A stretch of DNA of 43,479 bases from Halocafeteria seosinensis (lineage: Eukaryota > Sar > Bigyra > Bicosoecida): assembly GCA_001687465.1 (NCBI GenBank), contig LVLI01000512.1:1-43479 (forward strand), in the 5' to 3' direction. Shown here in pieces: positions 21,092 to 32,532 of this stretch. Below the pieces are notes generated by a model. The model searched no databases. It was given only the letters and a program-made list of their open reading frames with translations, and was not told where the DNA came from. Each line of letters begins with the position of its first letter. Within the stretch, counting starts at the first letter, position 1. The translations under genes and the position numbers were made by a program.

Positions 21092-23692
21092 ATGGTCACA
21101 AACGGAGTTGTACCCACGTTTTCCAGCCAGGTTGGATTCCTCGCCAGAAGATCGCAGGTGCGACTTGTTGGTTCACTTTGCGACGCTCAAGAAAACCACA
21201 CTATTAACCCAGTGTTAGGTTGGTTGTTAATGCCGTACAGTAGATGCCCCCCGGGGAATACAAGCACAAGAGAAATGGAACGGAAAACGCAGCGCCCGCT
21301 TCCGGAAGAGCAGGAGCAAGACCACCGTTCCGTCCCGGGACAAACGACTCCGGCTGTTGATGGTTCCTCGCCTCAAACAATTCGACGTAAGCCGCAAACA
21401 ATGTGGTTCAATTGTTATGGATTCACACCATGGAGGTACGTCTGTCCATGGTGGGAGCGGTCGGAATCGAGTGAAAACACCAAAAAACACAACGGTGGAA
21501 GTCAGCAACGACATCGACGACGGTGTTTGCTGGTGTGGGGAGCCATTTTGGCTTACCTGTTATACTGGATCGGGCTAACGCTGGAGTTGAGACCATGGAT
21601 GTATACGCATCGACGACTGGGGTACACCATGGATGAATTGGTGCACTGGGTGGGATTATACAAACCTTCGCAATCGGTGCAGAATTCACCGGATCCCTGG
21701 ATGATCACCGGCAACGTATCCCAAGTCCAGGAAGAGGATGTTGTTAAAAGTCGGACGTTTGTTGAGTTGTTGAATACGCGGATTGCCATGCGACGGGATG
21801 CGCTGGAAAAGCAAGTGAAGGACTCTCTTGATCAGCAACGAGCAATAGGCTCCTCTGCTTCCACAGGGACCAAGAAACGAGCCAAAGTAGTAGTGTTCGG
21901 CGCAAACGAGTTTATTGGGTATCACATTATTGAGAAACTAGCTCAGCTAAACAAGAGCGCTTCGAGCCAATATAAAGGGGGAATCGAAATTGTGGCATTC
22001 GCGTCAGCGACGCCTGAGTACACCAGGGAGACACCTATGAAGAACTATCGAGACTCACTTTTGTGGCAGAAACATCGAATTCGAACTCAAAAAATCCATA
22101 CGTGTAAAGTGGAAGTATATAAAAGTCTTTTATTCGGAAACGTTGAATCGGGTGGCCAAAAGGGCAATCCTCCGGAAATTGAAGGAGTTACGCATATTGT
22201 GCAGGCCGCTCTCACAGCTGAAAATACTGGTACCTTGAGTACCTGTCAGCTTACTTTCTTAAACGCCTTTGCAGAAACTGCAGAAGCCGTTTCGCCGCAA
22301 TCTACCCTAGCATCGTATATTAAAAATGTCCCGGTTATCCTGGACTTGTCACTGGATCCTCAGGGAACAGACTATAAGATGAAAAAGTTCCTGGCGAAGA
22401 TGAAGGCATCTTGGAGGCTGGCCGATTTATATAAGGAAACATATGGACTCAACTTCTTTCTGATTAATCCAGGACTGGTTATATTCGGGCAAGTAGATAG
22501 TTCAAATTCCCTGCTACGGCGTTTGTCACGGCTTGCATCTCTTGATAACCCTGCGAGTAGCGGCGATGACCCTCGCCCGATGAAGCAAGGTAGCGCTTTC
22601 AAGCAGGTTCTGGAAGTCACGTATGGTATAAGCCTTGTTCCTGTCAGTAAACTGGCAGAATCGTTAGCCAAGTGCATGCTGGGTCCTGGAAACGTAGGGC
22701 TGGCCGGAACTTTGGCATCATTCGGCAATGCCGACTCGAATGATAAGCTGATAAAAACGCTGAATACCAAGAATTTAGGGATGACGCTACTAGGCTTACT
22801 CACAAACCATCAACGGGTACGTACGTCTACTACTGGTAAAGTAGACACAATGCTAAGACAGCAGTCCTCCCTTGGCGACGAATTTACTGCTCACCTCTCG
22901 GACTACGTTCGCTGGTTTTTGGAGCATACATATCCCGAAGGAATCATCATAACCTCATATTTTGCCATGACACCGCGGGCAAGGGGCCGGTCCAGACTTT
23001 CAGCATCCGGGGACGAGCAGTATATTGCTTCCTTGCGTAGCGCGGCCCACAAATTTAATCTAAAAGTATACGTATGGCACAACGGTTTGCTTCCAAAGTT
23101 TGTGCTCGATCAACAGACGGAAAGGTTTCAATTCCTACATACAGACTACATGGCTGATAGCGTACACAAGAAAACGGCGAAATATATCCCCATTTCACCG
23201 ACGGATCTCCGCTTCGTGTATTATCTCCGGCACATTGAGAGAATCAACTCCTCAATCCCGGCCGACTATCGCCCAACGTATGCGCTATTAACCGATATCG
23301 ATGACGTTCGTTTTCGAAAAGACCCATGGAAGTCAATTCGAAGCGGCAACGCTGACAGCTTGTTCATTGGTACCCAAAACAGAGATGCTTCGACCAATGA
23401 ATGGTTGCAACACAACATGAAGATTTGTGAGCTCACCGACGAGGATCGGGGAACGGCCAACTACGGGCACTTTCGCAAGCAGCATACGGCGACTTTGGAT
23501 GCTGGAATTATTGGTGGGAGACTTGGAACTATAAGCGGCTTTCTTAATCGACTACTGCACACGTTAGAGCGGTTCAATCCCTACGTGAGTTGTAATATGC
23601 CCGCTGTTAACCTTGTTGCCAAGCGATACTACCCAACCCGTCTATTTTACGCCAATGCCACTGCGAAGAAGGACATATACATTGTCCACTAG
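21092..23692 (+). CDS. Type II membrane protein: degenerate SDR-like fold fused to a glycosyltransferase-like domain
   Basis: Single exon, 866 codons from the first ATG; ATG 21275 (residue 62) is a plausible alternative start. Residues 62-140 are basic and hydrophilic, and a membrane span lies at about 145-166, which gives the N-in, Golgi-type topology of many glycosyltransferases. Residues about 262-560 look like an extended short-chain dehydrogenase: KVVVFGANEFIGYHI is a dinucleotide-binding motif, and NPGLVIFG matches the conserved segment after the active site. However, the middle Gly of GxxGxxG is Glu and no clear YxxxK is seen, so the fold may be non-catalytic. Residues about 620-866 contain ALLTDIDDVRFRKDPW, a DxD-type nucleotide-sugar/metal site, and LDAGIIGG, both typical of GT-A glycosyltransferases. 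Donor and acceptor are unknown. Confidence 0.65.
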   Translation: MVTNGVVPTFSSQVGFLARRSQVRLVGSLCDAQENHTINPVLGWLLMPYSRCPPGNTSTREMERKTQRPLPEEQEQDHRSVPGQTTPAVDGSSPQTIRRKPQTMWFNCYGFTPWRYVCPWWERSESSENTKKHNGGSQQRHRRRCLLVWGAILAYLLYWIGLTLELRPWMYTHRRLGYTMDELVHWVGLYKPSQSVQNSPDPWMITGNVSQVQEEDVVKSRTFVELLNTRIAMRRDALEKQVKDSLDQQRAIGSSASTGTKKRAKVVVFGANEFIGYHIIEKLAQLNKSASSQYKGGIEIVAFASATPEYTRETPMKNYRDSLLWQKHRIRTQKIHTCKVEVYKSLLFGNVESGGQKGNPPEIEGVTHIVQAALTAENTGTLSTCQLTFLNAFAETAEAVSPQSTLASYIKNVPVILDLSLDPQGTDYKMKKFLAKMKASWRLADLYKETYGLNFFLINPGLVIFGQVDSSNSLLRRLSRLASLDNPASSGDDPRPMKQGSAFKQVLEVTYGISLVPVSKLAESLAKCMLGPGNVGLAGTLASFGNADSNDKLIKTLNTKNLGMTLLGLLTNHQRVRTSTTGKVDTMLRQQSSLGDEFTAHLSDYVRWFLEHTYPEGIIITSYFAMTPRARGRSRLSASGDEQYIASLRSAAHKFNLKVYVWHNGLLPKFVLDQQTERFQFLHTDYMADSVHKKTAKYIPISPTDLRFVYYLRHIERINSSIPADYRPTYALLTDIDDVRFRKDPWKSIRSGNADSLFIGTQNRDASTNEWLQHNMKICELTDEDRGTANYGHFRKQHTATLDAGIIGGRLGTISGFLNRLLHTLERFNPYVSCNMPAVNLVAKRYYPTRLFYANATAKKDIYIVH

Positions 23693-24555
23693 TAAATGAC
23701 GACCAGCAGCTAGGACCTTGGACTTGTGGAGCTAGGTATGAGGTTCTAAAACCGAGGAGCTGTTTAAAGCTCAGATCGACTCCGTTCCTTTCTGATCTTG
23801 CTATCATGCTTTGGGACCGCAAAACGAATAGATATATCCTAGATATTCCAAATGAAAAGTTTGCAGAGCGAACGGAATGGAATTTAACCACCCTTGAACA
23901 TGGACGATGAACAGCGTGTTCACATGGTCTATCGTTTCGATGCCAGGAATGTCGCATGATGATTTGTTTTTCGTATGCGTAGTGGTATGTAATGCATTGC
24001 GTCGTGTATGTTCTCCAGGTTCCTCTCGTTTGGCTTGGCTAAGTGGATTCCTGGGACAGCGGTGGATTCCATAAAGGCAGAACTAAATCATTAGCTCAAC
24101 TGTGCACCAGGAGGCACGGAGGCAAGGGAACCAGCATTCTTCATTGCACTGCCCCAGTATGAGCACAAGTTATGAGAATGGAAGGCTGCTGAAGCAGCAA
24201 TGTCTGGGCAACTTCCTATGTAGTAATTCCCCATCTTCCCATCTGCGCCTGCTACAGTTGAACTTCGCTTGGAAAGCGCCTCGCTGACTTGTTTCGGATC
24301 TCGGTACTTTTGCTCCAGCATTTCGAAATGCTGACGGAAATCTCTCCGGAACCTCTTGACCTGCGCCGCCTAGCAGGGCGACGAGATGACTAGTGATTGG
24401 TATGTCCATCGAACACTTGCGAAGCTACCTACGACATGGCAGCATCACTAATAACAATGGATTGATGCAAATGGTCGCCTAATTTACTGAAATGCAGGCG
24501 CGCGAAGGGCTGCTATTTTCTTTAATCCAGTAGGGATTCATGTTGACGATGTCTG
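23693..24555. other. Gap with a possible minus-strand exon remnant
   Basis: No confident gene. On the minus strand, about 24372 down to 24091, a frame follows an AG acceptor and starts AAQVKRFRRDFRQHFEMLEQ. It is charged and helix-like and could be an orphan exon or relic. No start, partner exon or homology can be argued. Confidence 0.25.
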
Positions 24556-24850
24556 GGCAGTTTCCACTCTGGAAACTGCAAATTCCGCGGCGGCCTTACG
24601 TGTCATTTCGACATTGATTAGCATTAATGTAGGAGGGAATTATATCAGTAAATAGGAGCTCAGCACTTGCCTGACGCTTTGCGGGTCAATACTGCACGGA
24701 ATACGATTTATCTAGCCGGGAACTTCATTGGTGATATTGGTACGCAGCACTTAGTGGGTGCCGATACGACACTGGCTCGGATTGAGTTATCAGAAAACCG
24801 AAGTGGTGGTACTGATGCTCAACATTTGGCGGATGATCAAATGGACTTCA
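24556..24850 (+). pseudogene. Decayed LRR relic
   Basis: Read in two frames, this stretch matches the 28-residue LRR of the minus-strand genes at 37.5 and 40.5 kb. AAALRVISTLISINVGGNYIS is followed, after a one-base shift and stop, by GAQHLPDALRVNTA, then IYLAGNFIGDIGTQHL, then a degenerate third copy ending AQHLADDQ. The shift and the stop lie near 24650. It lies on the + strand, opposite to the intact copies. It is a non-functional fragment. Confidence 0.65.
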
Positions 24851-27302
24851 ATGAATGTGGAGATACTTCATATCATGCTTCCATGATGATTATGTTGCCG
24901 TTGAGAACGTATCTGCAAGCCTTCATGCTCCGCTGTAGGACGAGTTGTTTTCCTAATTTAGTATACAGACCTACAATATACGATACACGAATCAAGGTCG
25001 TGAATTGATGCTGAAACCATCTATATCTTGATCCAAAAATGCACAGCGGTTTGTAGGTGAATTCCAGCAGGGCATGGTCGCAGAGCCGGGAAGCGAGCAA
25101 GACTTCGAGAACGCCGTATCTATGGACGGAGTGACATCAAATCGATTTGGATAGTCATTTAAGCTGTCTTAGTATTTGTACTTGTCGCCTTGACAAAAAA
25201 TAGGGAAGGGAAGTACAGGTACTTCCAGAAGCCATGCGCTAGCTCGCAAATCGAAGCCGGGTGCCATTTTATTCGCCCAAGTACGGACGGCATGGTGGAT
25301 CCTGTACCCTGTGCTTTTAATTATGATATACAGGGTACATCCATATAAGGAGTCCTATGAAGGTGTGACGTGATCATGGATAGAAAAGGCAAGGAGCAGC
25401 GGAAGGTGCGTGATGAAAGATATCCTACCTGTCGTCAACATCGAAGTTTAGAAGGACTGCGAGGCCCCACAGCAAGTCCATGGGACGCATTTCGATCGTA
25501 GGAAGAAAACCAGATGATAAATTGTTGCTGGTATATATGTATTGGAATGCTTTGGATATTCGGCTTCCCCTGACGAGCATGGGTCCGATATGCACAGAGA
25601 GTTATGGATTCCACCATGAACGCGGAAGCACGCGCACTGAGATGGCTTCGTTCAATAGTATAGCAAGAAGAGAGTCAATAAAAGACTGAATGGTTAAATG
25701 GGCTCACGAATGCCGATTGTGCACGACAGACCAAAGACAACGAGCACTGCACACACAACCTACTTAATCAAGAAATACATACCCAGCGTGATTGGAGCAT
25801 TATGGGTCATTGCTAGTGTTTGGAATCAATTCGTCGACAAGTATGGAGAAAATGATATGATGCTCATCGTATGCGTCTGACAGCTCGAACTGCTACATAT
25901 GTAACGCTGTTTGAGATGACATGCAGCGAGACGGTAGAAGTGGCTCGGGCGATACAACGGCTGCGTGAATGAGTATGCATTGTAACAACCGTTCAGAGAA
26001 CCAAGATAGGTATGATTTTAGACGAACTTTTACGCCTGCTATAAATTGGCTAATTCTTTCGAAGAAAGTCTAGCTTTCCTCGGCGGTAGCACAGGAGCAT
26101 TGTATGTTATCCAGCAACTCCGTCTGTGGCATGACATGTCGGCACATGTTATACCAACAATTGACCCATGATTAGTATTAATTACATTGGAAGGCATCTA
26201 TCTGCGAGTTGCCGGTCTTGCCTTTGGGAACTCCGGGACCTCCAGTGCGTGGAAGTGAGTTGGAACTGCATCCCCGCGTCGGTGCAGAACCGTTGGCCAG
26301 CGTGCCGATCACAAGCAACGAAGACTCGCATTGGTTCCTTCGACCGGTAATTTTTGAAAGAAATTCATCCTGCAGACAGCTCAGTATATCTGTGAAAAAA
26401 TGTGTCATGCTGATTCCAGGCTTGAGTCAGCTCGAGCCAACTGTCAAAGCTGCGCTGCTTGTACAGTACCGTAAGCAAATTTGGAATGCACAAACTGCAA
26501 TGTTCCCCTTGGAGATACTGCGTCATTCTCTTCATTTTGCTCCCTCAATTTCATATGCTTGGATCCCACATTACATAGCTGAGGCATTCTGCGCAGTCCT
26601 GCCTTCAACAACTAAGTCAAACTAACCAAGACAACTCAACGGCACTTTCTAATCCACAGTGTTCTCTCTTCAGGGATTTGTCCATTCTGTTGTTCCCCTG
26701 CACGGGAATCACTTTCTTACCAGGTGAGTACTGCTCCACCCCCGTCTCCGTCCTCCAACGAGTTCACATGGAACCATGCGAATCCTGGGAAGTATGGTAC
26801 TGCAAGAAGCCTGCCAGGGACTTGTTCTCCCAACGCCCAACGGCTCTGTCGGACAGAGTCTGTCCGGGGTCAGGAATCTGCCCCTGGGTTCCCCAGGGCA
26901 AGGAACAATTGTTTCTCATGACCTCGTTAGCGCTTTATACGTGCAAGATCATCTACTATCCGCTGTTGAGGGAATGAAAGCATCCAGGGAAAATGCGGTG
27001 CTGAATACCTTTGGGCCGAACAATTGTGGGTGGACTCGCAGAAGCATGTGACCAACTCCGGTGGTTCCGCAGAACAAGGTAGCTCAAGCCGCGCAGTCAT
27101 ATAGCACATGGACCGTTTGTTCCCGAGAGATTGTCTGCATAGGGTGGGGCTCAGGGGACGAGACTAGGGTTGCTTGTGCGTGACTGTGCACTTTTGTATA
27201 CGGCACTCTGCTCTGAGTTGTTGTCGCAAGCGCGGGGAAGTCAAAACCGGTTTGCTCCAGTCCGTTCGCAGGATCCAAGTTGAAGAAAATAAATTGAACA
27301 AA
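24851..27302. other. Long intergenic stretch
   Basis: Only short, mutually overlapping frames are present, without consistent splice structure. Two Cys-rich stretches, about 26180-26348 and 26374-26470 (the second ending at a GTAAGC donor), could be exons or relics of a secreted protein, but their phases do not join. No RNA gene, transposase or terminal repeat is seen. Confidence 0.3.
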
Positions 27303-30300
27303 ATGAAGCAGCGAGATGTGCCGACCACCCGACGAATGAAATCGTGCCAGTCCACGGAGTCTTCCAAGTCGTTGAATCGAAATACGGCGAGAAAACGGCC
27401 GGCTGCTTCGAGTAACTTGCCCGGCTCCAGTTCCACGAGTAAACGAGTTTCAACCAGAAATGAAAAAGCAAACTTACAGAAGAATGCAAAAGGCACTATC
27501 TCGACGGATCCTCCCCAAACGAGACGAAATCGACCTTCCCGAACAGAGTTGCCTGAGGAACGGCAAGAAACAGAAACTACGTCGGCAACTGCGCCGGCGA
27601 CTTCCCAAGTGGACCCCGGTTGGGGTAGCTGGGAAGCTAACGTAAAGAGAGGAAAAACCAAAACTAGTCATAGTTCTTCCGAAGTGACGCAAAATGATGT
27701 AGTAGAGAAATCTTCCGCAGACGAGGAGGATTGGTGGGAAAGAAAGATTACCTCCTCCGCGGAAACTCACCAACCGCAGGTGGAGGGCAATGAGAGACAG
27801 CAAAATTCAAAAGAAGAAGTCAGTAGGTCACCTGTATCTCCCAGGACTGAAAAAGAGGAGGCAGAGTCTCTTGGAATTGAGGAGTCACATTTCCATTTCA
27901 GCCCTCAGGAAGAGGAAGAGGGTTCTGCAACAGTAACTTCCCGCGGTACTTCTCTAACACCACCTAATGATGCATTGCCAGGGACATCTGAAAGTCCGCT
28001 ATTTAGACTACACCATGTACCTGAGTCGACAACCAATTTGATCGAGGAGCCACCCGCAATGCTTCCAATATTTATCCTGTATTCTTTGGGACACTGGACT
28101 TGCACAAGGTGTGTAGTTACTCGTCGTCCAATGCATCCGAAATGAGAGAAACAGTCTTTCTGCTGAACAGGTGTAAAAGCCGCAAATTTCTGGAAGGAGC
28201 CAACTTTCGAGTTTATTACTATCACGGAAGATGGAGAAAGTAAGAGATTCCCTCGTTTTACTCCCTATTTGCAGACTTCGCACTTATCTCTCATTGCAGA
28301 AGGTGCGCCCCATGCTCTCTGAAAGTAACGGCAGGAAAGGTTTGTCAATGGCGAAGTGAATATAGACGAAAGAAGCATCACAACTCAGCTTTGTGTGTTA
28401 TAATATGTTGCTGCATTCCAGAGTGGAGTTAACCCTGGTAGAGGCAGCAGGTGGACGAGAGTAAATATTGACGTTTGTAAGTAGGACAATCGGGTTCCTG
28501 TCAACGCTTGGGGCGCTTTTTATCCACAACATGGCTACGGGACTGCAGATAGTTTTGCTAAGGACCCGGTGGATCGAATTTTCCGCCTAAAGAAGGGCTT
28601 CTCTCAAAGGTTTAATGATCCAAACCGTACCGTCAGAGAAGCAGGCTTGTACGTTCCAGTGTCAACGTTGCTGGAAGCTCGTCAGGAAGATGTCATAAAG
28701 TGTTTTCATTTCTACGGAGGAACGATGATCCGCGACCGCTCTCCGGAAGAAGATACATCCGAGGAAGTGGTTTATCACGGAAATCCTATGGCGACGGTAA
28801 AGTTAGTTCCTTCTGCCAAGGATACTGCTAAGATAATACTGACGACCGAGCTCACAGAAGACAGCAGTGAGCTGCGCCTCCACGAGCATACATACGCCTC
28901 TAATGGATACCTAGTATTGCATGTAGCCTGGGTGTCACAGACGATCAAGGTGCGTTTTTGTGGCCTGTAACGGTTCCGATGCCTATTCATCCAGAAGATG
29001 AACCGGGACGCAGGTGCGTATGGGGCAGAATGCTCCTTCGCTGGAGGCTGATCTGGATAACCCCCCTTTACCGTCCGGAAACCTGGCTCCACCATTTACA
29101 TGTATTCTCTTGCGGAGCAATGTTCAAGGGTCAGAGATATTCCTTCTAGGTATGGCCATTCGAACTTGCTTACTGCTTCCATTAAGGCACATTATGGCAA
29201 ATTGTGGATTGTGATCCGCGTACAGATAAGGGAGAAAGTTTGCCATCTACATCTCAAATAGCTAAAGTATCCAATCGTGTTTTAGCCGATACGGTAGAAA
29301 ATTCGCCGGTGGAAGGATCGCCCCAGAAAGCANCCGCCAGCCGAATGGAACCGCCCCGATCAGTAGCGGTAGTTGCTGGCAAGCGTACGATCCCGCAACT
29401 GATATGTGGCAAATCAGATCTGAACGCGCTTTTGAGCGACCCCTCGTCGGTTGGTTCACGAAGTGGTCAAGACTCAAAGTCTCGTAAGAAAAGCTCGCCT
29501 CCAACAGTGAAACAAGTGCAGCCTGCAGCTGAGTCTGGTGATGGTGACGGAAATAACGAAGGTTTACAGGAAGGAGTCGTTAACACAATAGAAGAGGTAA
29601 TACAGGGAAATGCATCGAAGAAGAGGAGCAACAAAAGAACAACCGGTAGCAAGGGCGAGAAGAAGACCAGAAACAAGGAGACTTGTCAAACAACGTACAC
29701 AATGCCCGTCGCTGACACATTTGGAGCACCGCCTATGTCTCAACCCGATGAAGAAAGCATGAACATAGATAACTCTCAGTCTGAAGAAGCTTGTACCTTT
29801 CCGCCTCGCGCTTCCAGTCAGGAGCGTATGGACTATGACAACAGTAACGCCGCTGATACTAGCAAGCATGAATCTGCGGAGCCAGTGGTTAGAGAAGAGG
29901 TTCCGAAAGAAGAGGCAAGAGCTGGTGAACGTTTGCCTCGCTTTTCTTCTCTGGCAAACTCAGTTCTGACGGACGTCTCGAAGGCTAAAGGGTTTTCTCG
30001 AGGGAAGCTAACAAGAGAAAAGAGCACAAGCAGGCTGCCTTTCGCCCCCGTTGGAAATTCGTCAGCTCCAAGGATGCCGTGTTGCATGTTTCATCCATTT
30101 CTCAGGTACAGTGCAAAACACGTCAAGAGCATTCACCCTCTGCCTCATTGCCGACGTTCGGCGAGTGTCCTCCAGCGTGTGACTGACAGGCTCTCCTCGC
30201 AACCTCTTTGTTCGAAATACTTATCAAACTTAGACACTGACTTTAGTCTCTTCGTGAATGTCTAGGAAGTAGTGTACAGCCTTCCCCGACGTTGGCGCGG

Positions 30301-30526
30301 GTTGACGGCGCCTCTTCCCGAAGAACTGTAGAGCAGTTGCTCTCTCGAAGAAGGACTTCTGCAGTTAGTCACCCGTATGCTCATGGAGGATGAGTCTGTC
30401 GACCGAGTAGTTCCTTCGACGGATAATGGGCAGGAGACTAGCGAATCCGAATCGTCTCTTTTGTCTGATCCCCCAGAAGCTCGATACCTTCAAGCCACGC
30501 TTTGGGATTCATCGGTTACTCTTTGA
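27303..30526 (+). CDS. Disordered, charged protein with a CxxC...CxxC pair (8 exons, function unknown)
   Basis: Family not recognised. Proposed exons: 27303-28108, 28171-28239, 28300-28339, 28422-28476, 28549-28949, 29014-29149, 29226-30253, 30365-30526. All phases agree and the sum is exactly 899 codons including the stop. Residues 1-255 are low-complexity, rich in Lys/Arg/Ser/Glu. A more ordered centre follows with CTRC and, about 25 residues later, CAPC; each pair is close to or split by an intron, and together they could bind zinc. After that comes YSFAKDPVDRIFRLKKGFSQ and a beta-rich segment. The C-terminal third is again disordered with basic stretches (KKRSNKRTTGSKGEKK). A nuclear role is a guess from composition. 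Exon 1, the donor GTTTGT at 28340 and the last intron are the least certain. One base at 29332 is N. Confidence 0.6.
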
Positions 30527-30960
30527 TCTTGTCTCTGTTTACGGAAGCAATATTGTTATTAATGTCCTGCTTCTCGTGCAACGGTGACACAAGATGGACA
30601 ATACATGCAAAATTCGGTTGCAGTCTGCGACTTCCAGCGCGACCTGCGCATATTCAGAATTCTCACACTGTGAGGCTCACCCCCTTCCGCCGGTCAATAT
30701 GCCATGTGATGCTTTGTTGGTTTCCAACAATCCAGCGCCCTAAAGAACACTGTGTGTTTGTGTGTATGCATACAATTGTGGCATCATGAACGCAAGACGG
30801 AACTTGGAAGTTCGGAAGTTGGAGCTTTCGTTCGACACAAGCACCGAGCGGAAAGTCAGCGTCTTAATTGAATGTATTCGCCTAAATGATACACCGTCTA
30901 ACGATACAGTAAGGAGGAGGAAGCCTTGCATGAAGTGGATGAGGTCAAAGCAGGAGACGT
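30527..30960. other. Gap before the LRR pseudogene
   Basis: Nothing convincing. A frame at 30786-30960 runs into the LRR relic and may be its decayed N-terminal region, but it has no recognisable motif. Confidence 0.3.
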
Positions 30961-30965
30961 AGCAG

Positions 30966-31560
30966 ATGCGTTGTGTGTCACTACGACAATATTCACAATA
31001 CCAAATTGATGATACCGGTGTGCAATTTCTAGCTGACGCTTTACGCGTCAACATCACGTTGACGGTGAGTGATGTTGACGGTGATAAGCCTAGGCTAAAA
31101 TCAAATTGGCGATCCGGGCATACAACATTTGGCTGGCGCTTTACGAGTCAATACGGCTTTGACAGCGATCAGTTTATGCCACAATCGCATCGCTACAAGG
31201 GGACTCAACTTTTGGCTAATGCCTTGCGCGATGTAAATTCCAAATTAACCAGGATTGATTTAGACGAAAACAAAATTAGTGATGTAGGTGCTGAATCTTG
31301 GCAAACGCGTTGCTGTTTACTAGGAGATTGACGGAACTCTGGTTACGACGAAATATAATCGACGATGTAGGCGCTAAACATGTAGCTAAAGCTTTGCGTG
31401 TGAATACGAGATTGGCTTGGATCAACTTAGAAGAAAACGAAATCACGGATACAGGTGCTGAATACTTCGCGAATGCTTTGAATTCCAACAGCACATTGAC
31501 TGAAATCTTTCTGTTGTTGAACCTAGCCATGACGAAGATATACTGAGAGAATTGCGAAGT
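30966..31560 (+). pseudogene. Frameshifted LRR pseudogene
   Basis: LRRs of the same 28-residue family can be followed only by changing frame repeatedly. QIDDTGVQFLADALRVNITL runs to about 31062. A second frame from about 31081 reads ISLG, stop, NQIGDPGIQHLAGALRVNTA. A third from about 31197 reads GTQLLANALR...LTRIDLDENKISDVGAES. A fourth from 31298 reads LANALL...LTELWL, then AKHVAKALRVNTR, then TDTGAEYFANAL. At least three shifts and an in-frame stop are visible. The copies are more diverged from each other than those at 37.5 kb. Short introns cannot account for all breaks. Confidence 0.7.
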
Positions 31561-32532
31561 TAGTCAAACGAAACAAGGCGTGAAACAACGTGATACCGGA
31601 TTCTCTCCGGTCGAAGGACGATCTTCGCATGTATGCATTAGCATAGAGTCCACCTCTTGTAACAGCCACTTCTCATCAGAGAATGAGTCCTCACCAGTTT
31701 TGGCGGAGATTACACTGTAATTGCCACTGTACTGTACTTGCCAAATTGGCAATGCTCGCGTGCCACATGTTGTTGGTCTTGTTGACTACGTACTCTGTGT
31801 CCTGTTATGTCTTGTTTTCTACGAAATAAACTCTATTTGATTGAACAAATGCGACTTCGCTAAATTGCATATACCAGTAGAATAGCTTGGTTGACTACGG
31901 AAACAGCAAAATGGGAAGGTCAACAAAGAGACTAGTTCGGACGACTTACATGCTCTGCGAAAACAAACTGTTGATCACCTCTCCTAATAGAACAACCTGG
32001 AAAAAGCTCGTATGCACTTCTCGTGTTGAGTCAGCTCCGAAGTTCGAACCCACATTAGGTGACTCTGCGATCATGCCATGAATGTACGGTACGACCACTG
32101 CCCTTCTCACAACGAGTCTTCCATTACCATACAACATGAAGCACAGCATGTGTTGACGCCAAAGTCCCTGTTGCATGCTACCCCGGTCCTGTTCGTGGTG
32201 TCGCCGCCCTTTGTGCCGCTCCGAAGGGACGCCAAACTGGAAGGGTGCGATTAGGTGACCCCTCTCTCCAGAGGAGAAGAAGGAGGTTATCTTTATTCAG
32301 GTGAAAACCGAGGACCTTGTCATATATGTGTTTTCACTATGTTCGAAGTGGTTGCAGAGCAGAGTTTCCTCCTACCGGGCTGTCTGATCTGACCTGATAC
32401 CCTGAGGGTTACGGTATACCTCTTATAGGACTGCGGAGTTGGAGCCCCGAAGCGAGAACAACCTTGCTAGATTCCTTCGATCCTGGAAAAAGAAAAAGTG
32501 AATTTAGGACCAACCAGTAACAGAAGAAGGAG
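31561..32532. other. Gap upstream of the HYRYG/TIG gene
   Basis: No gene recognised. It presumably includes the promoter and 5'-UTR of the gene starting at 32533. No tRNA, repeat or conserved motif that I can support. Confidence 0.4.

Noticed and set aside
20713-21207. 164-codon frame upstream of the glycosyltransferase-like gene
   Set aside because: It overlaps the better-supported frame starting at 21092 and has no recognisable features.
26168-26470. Cys-rich exons of a secreted protein
   Set aside because: The proposed donor and acceptor phases do not join the two Cys-rich frames, and no flanking exons are found.
27164-27803. Long minus-strand frames in the 27-kb gene
   Set aside because: The + strand model joins eight exons in frame to exactly 899 codons; the minus frames have no such support.
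32030-32060. tRNA-like GTTCGAAC segment
   Set aside because: No acceptor stem or anticodon arm can be paired around it.
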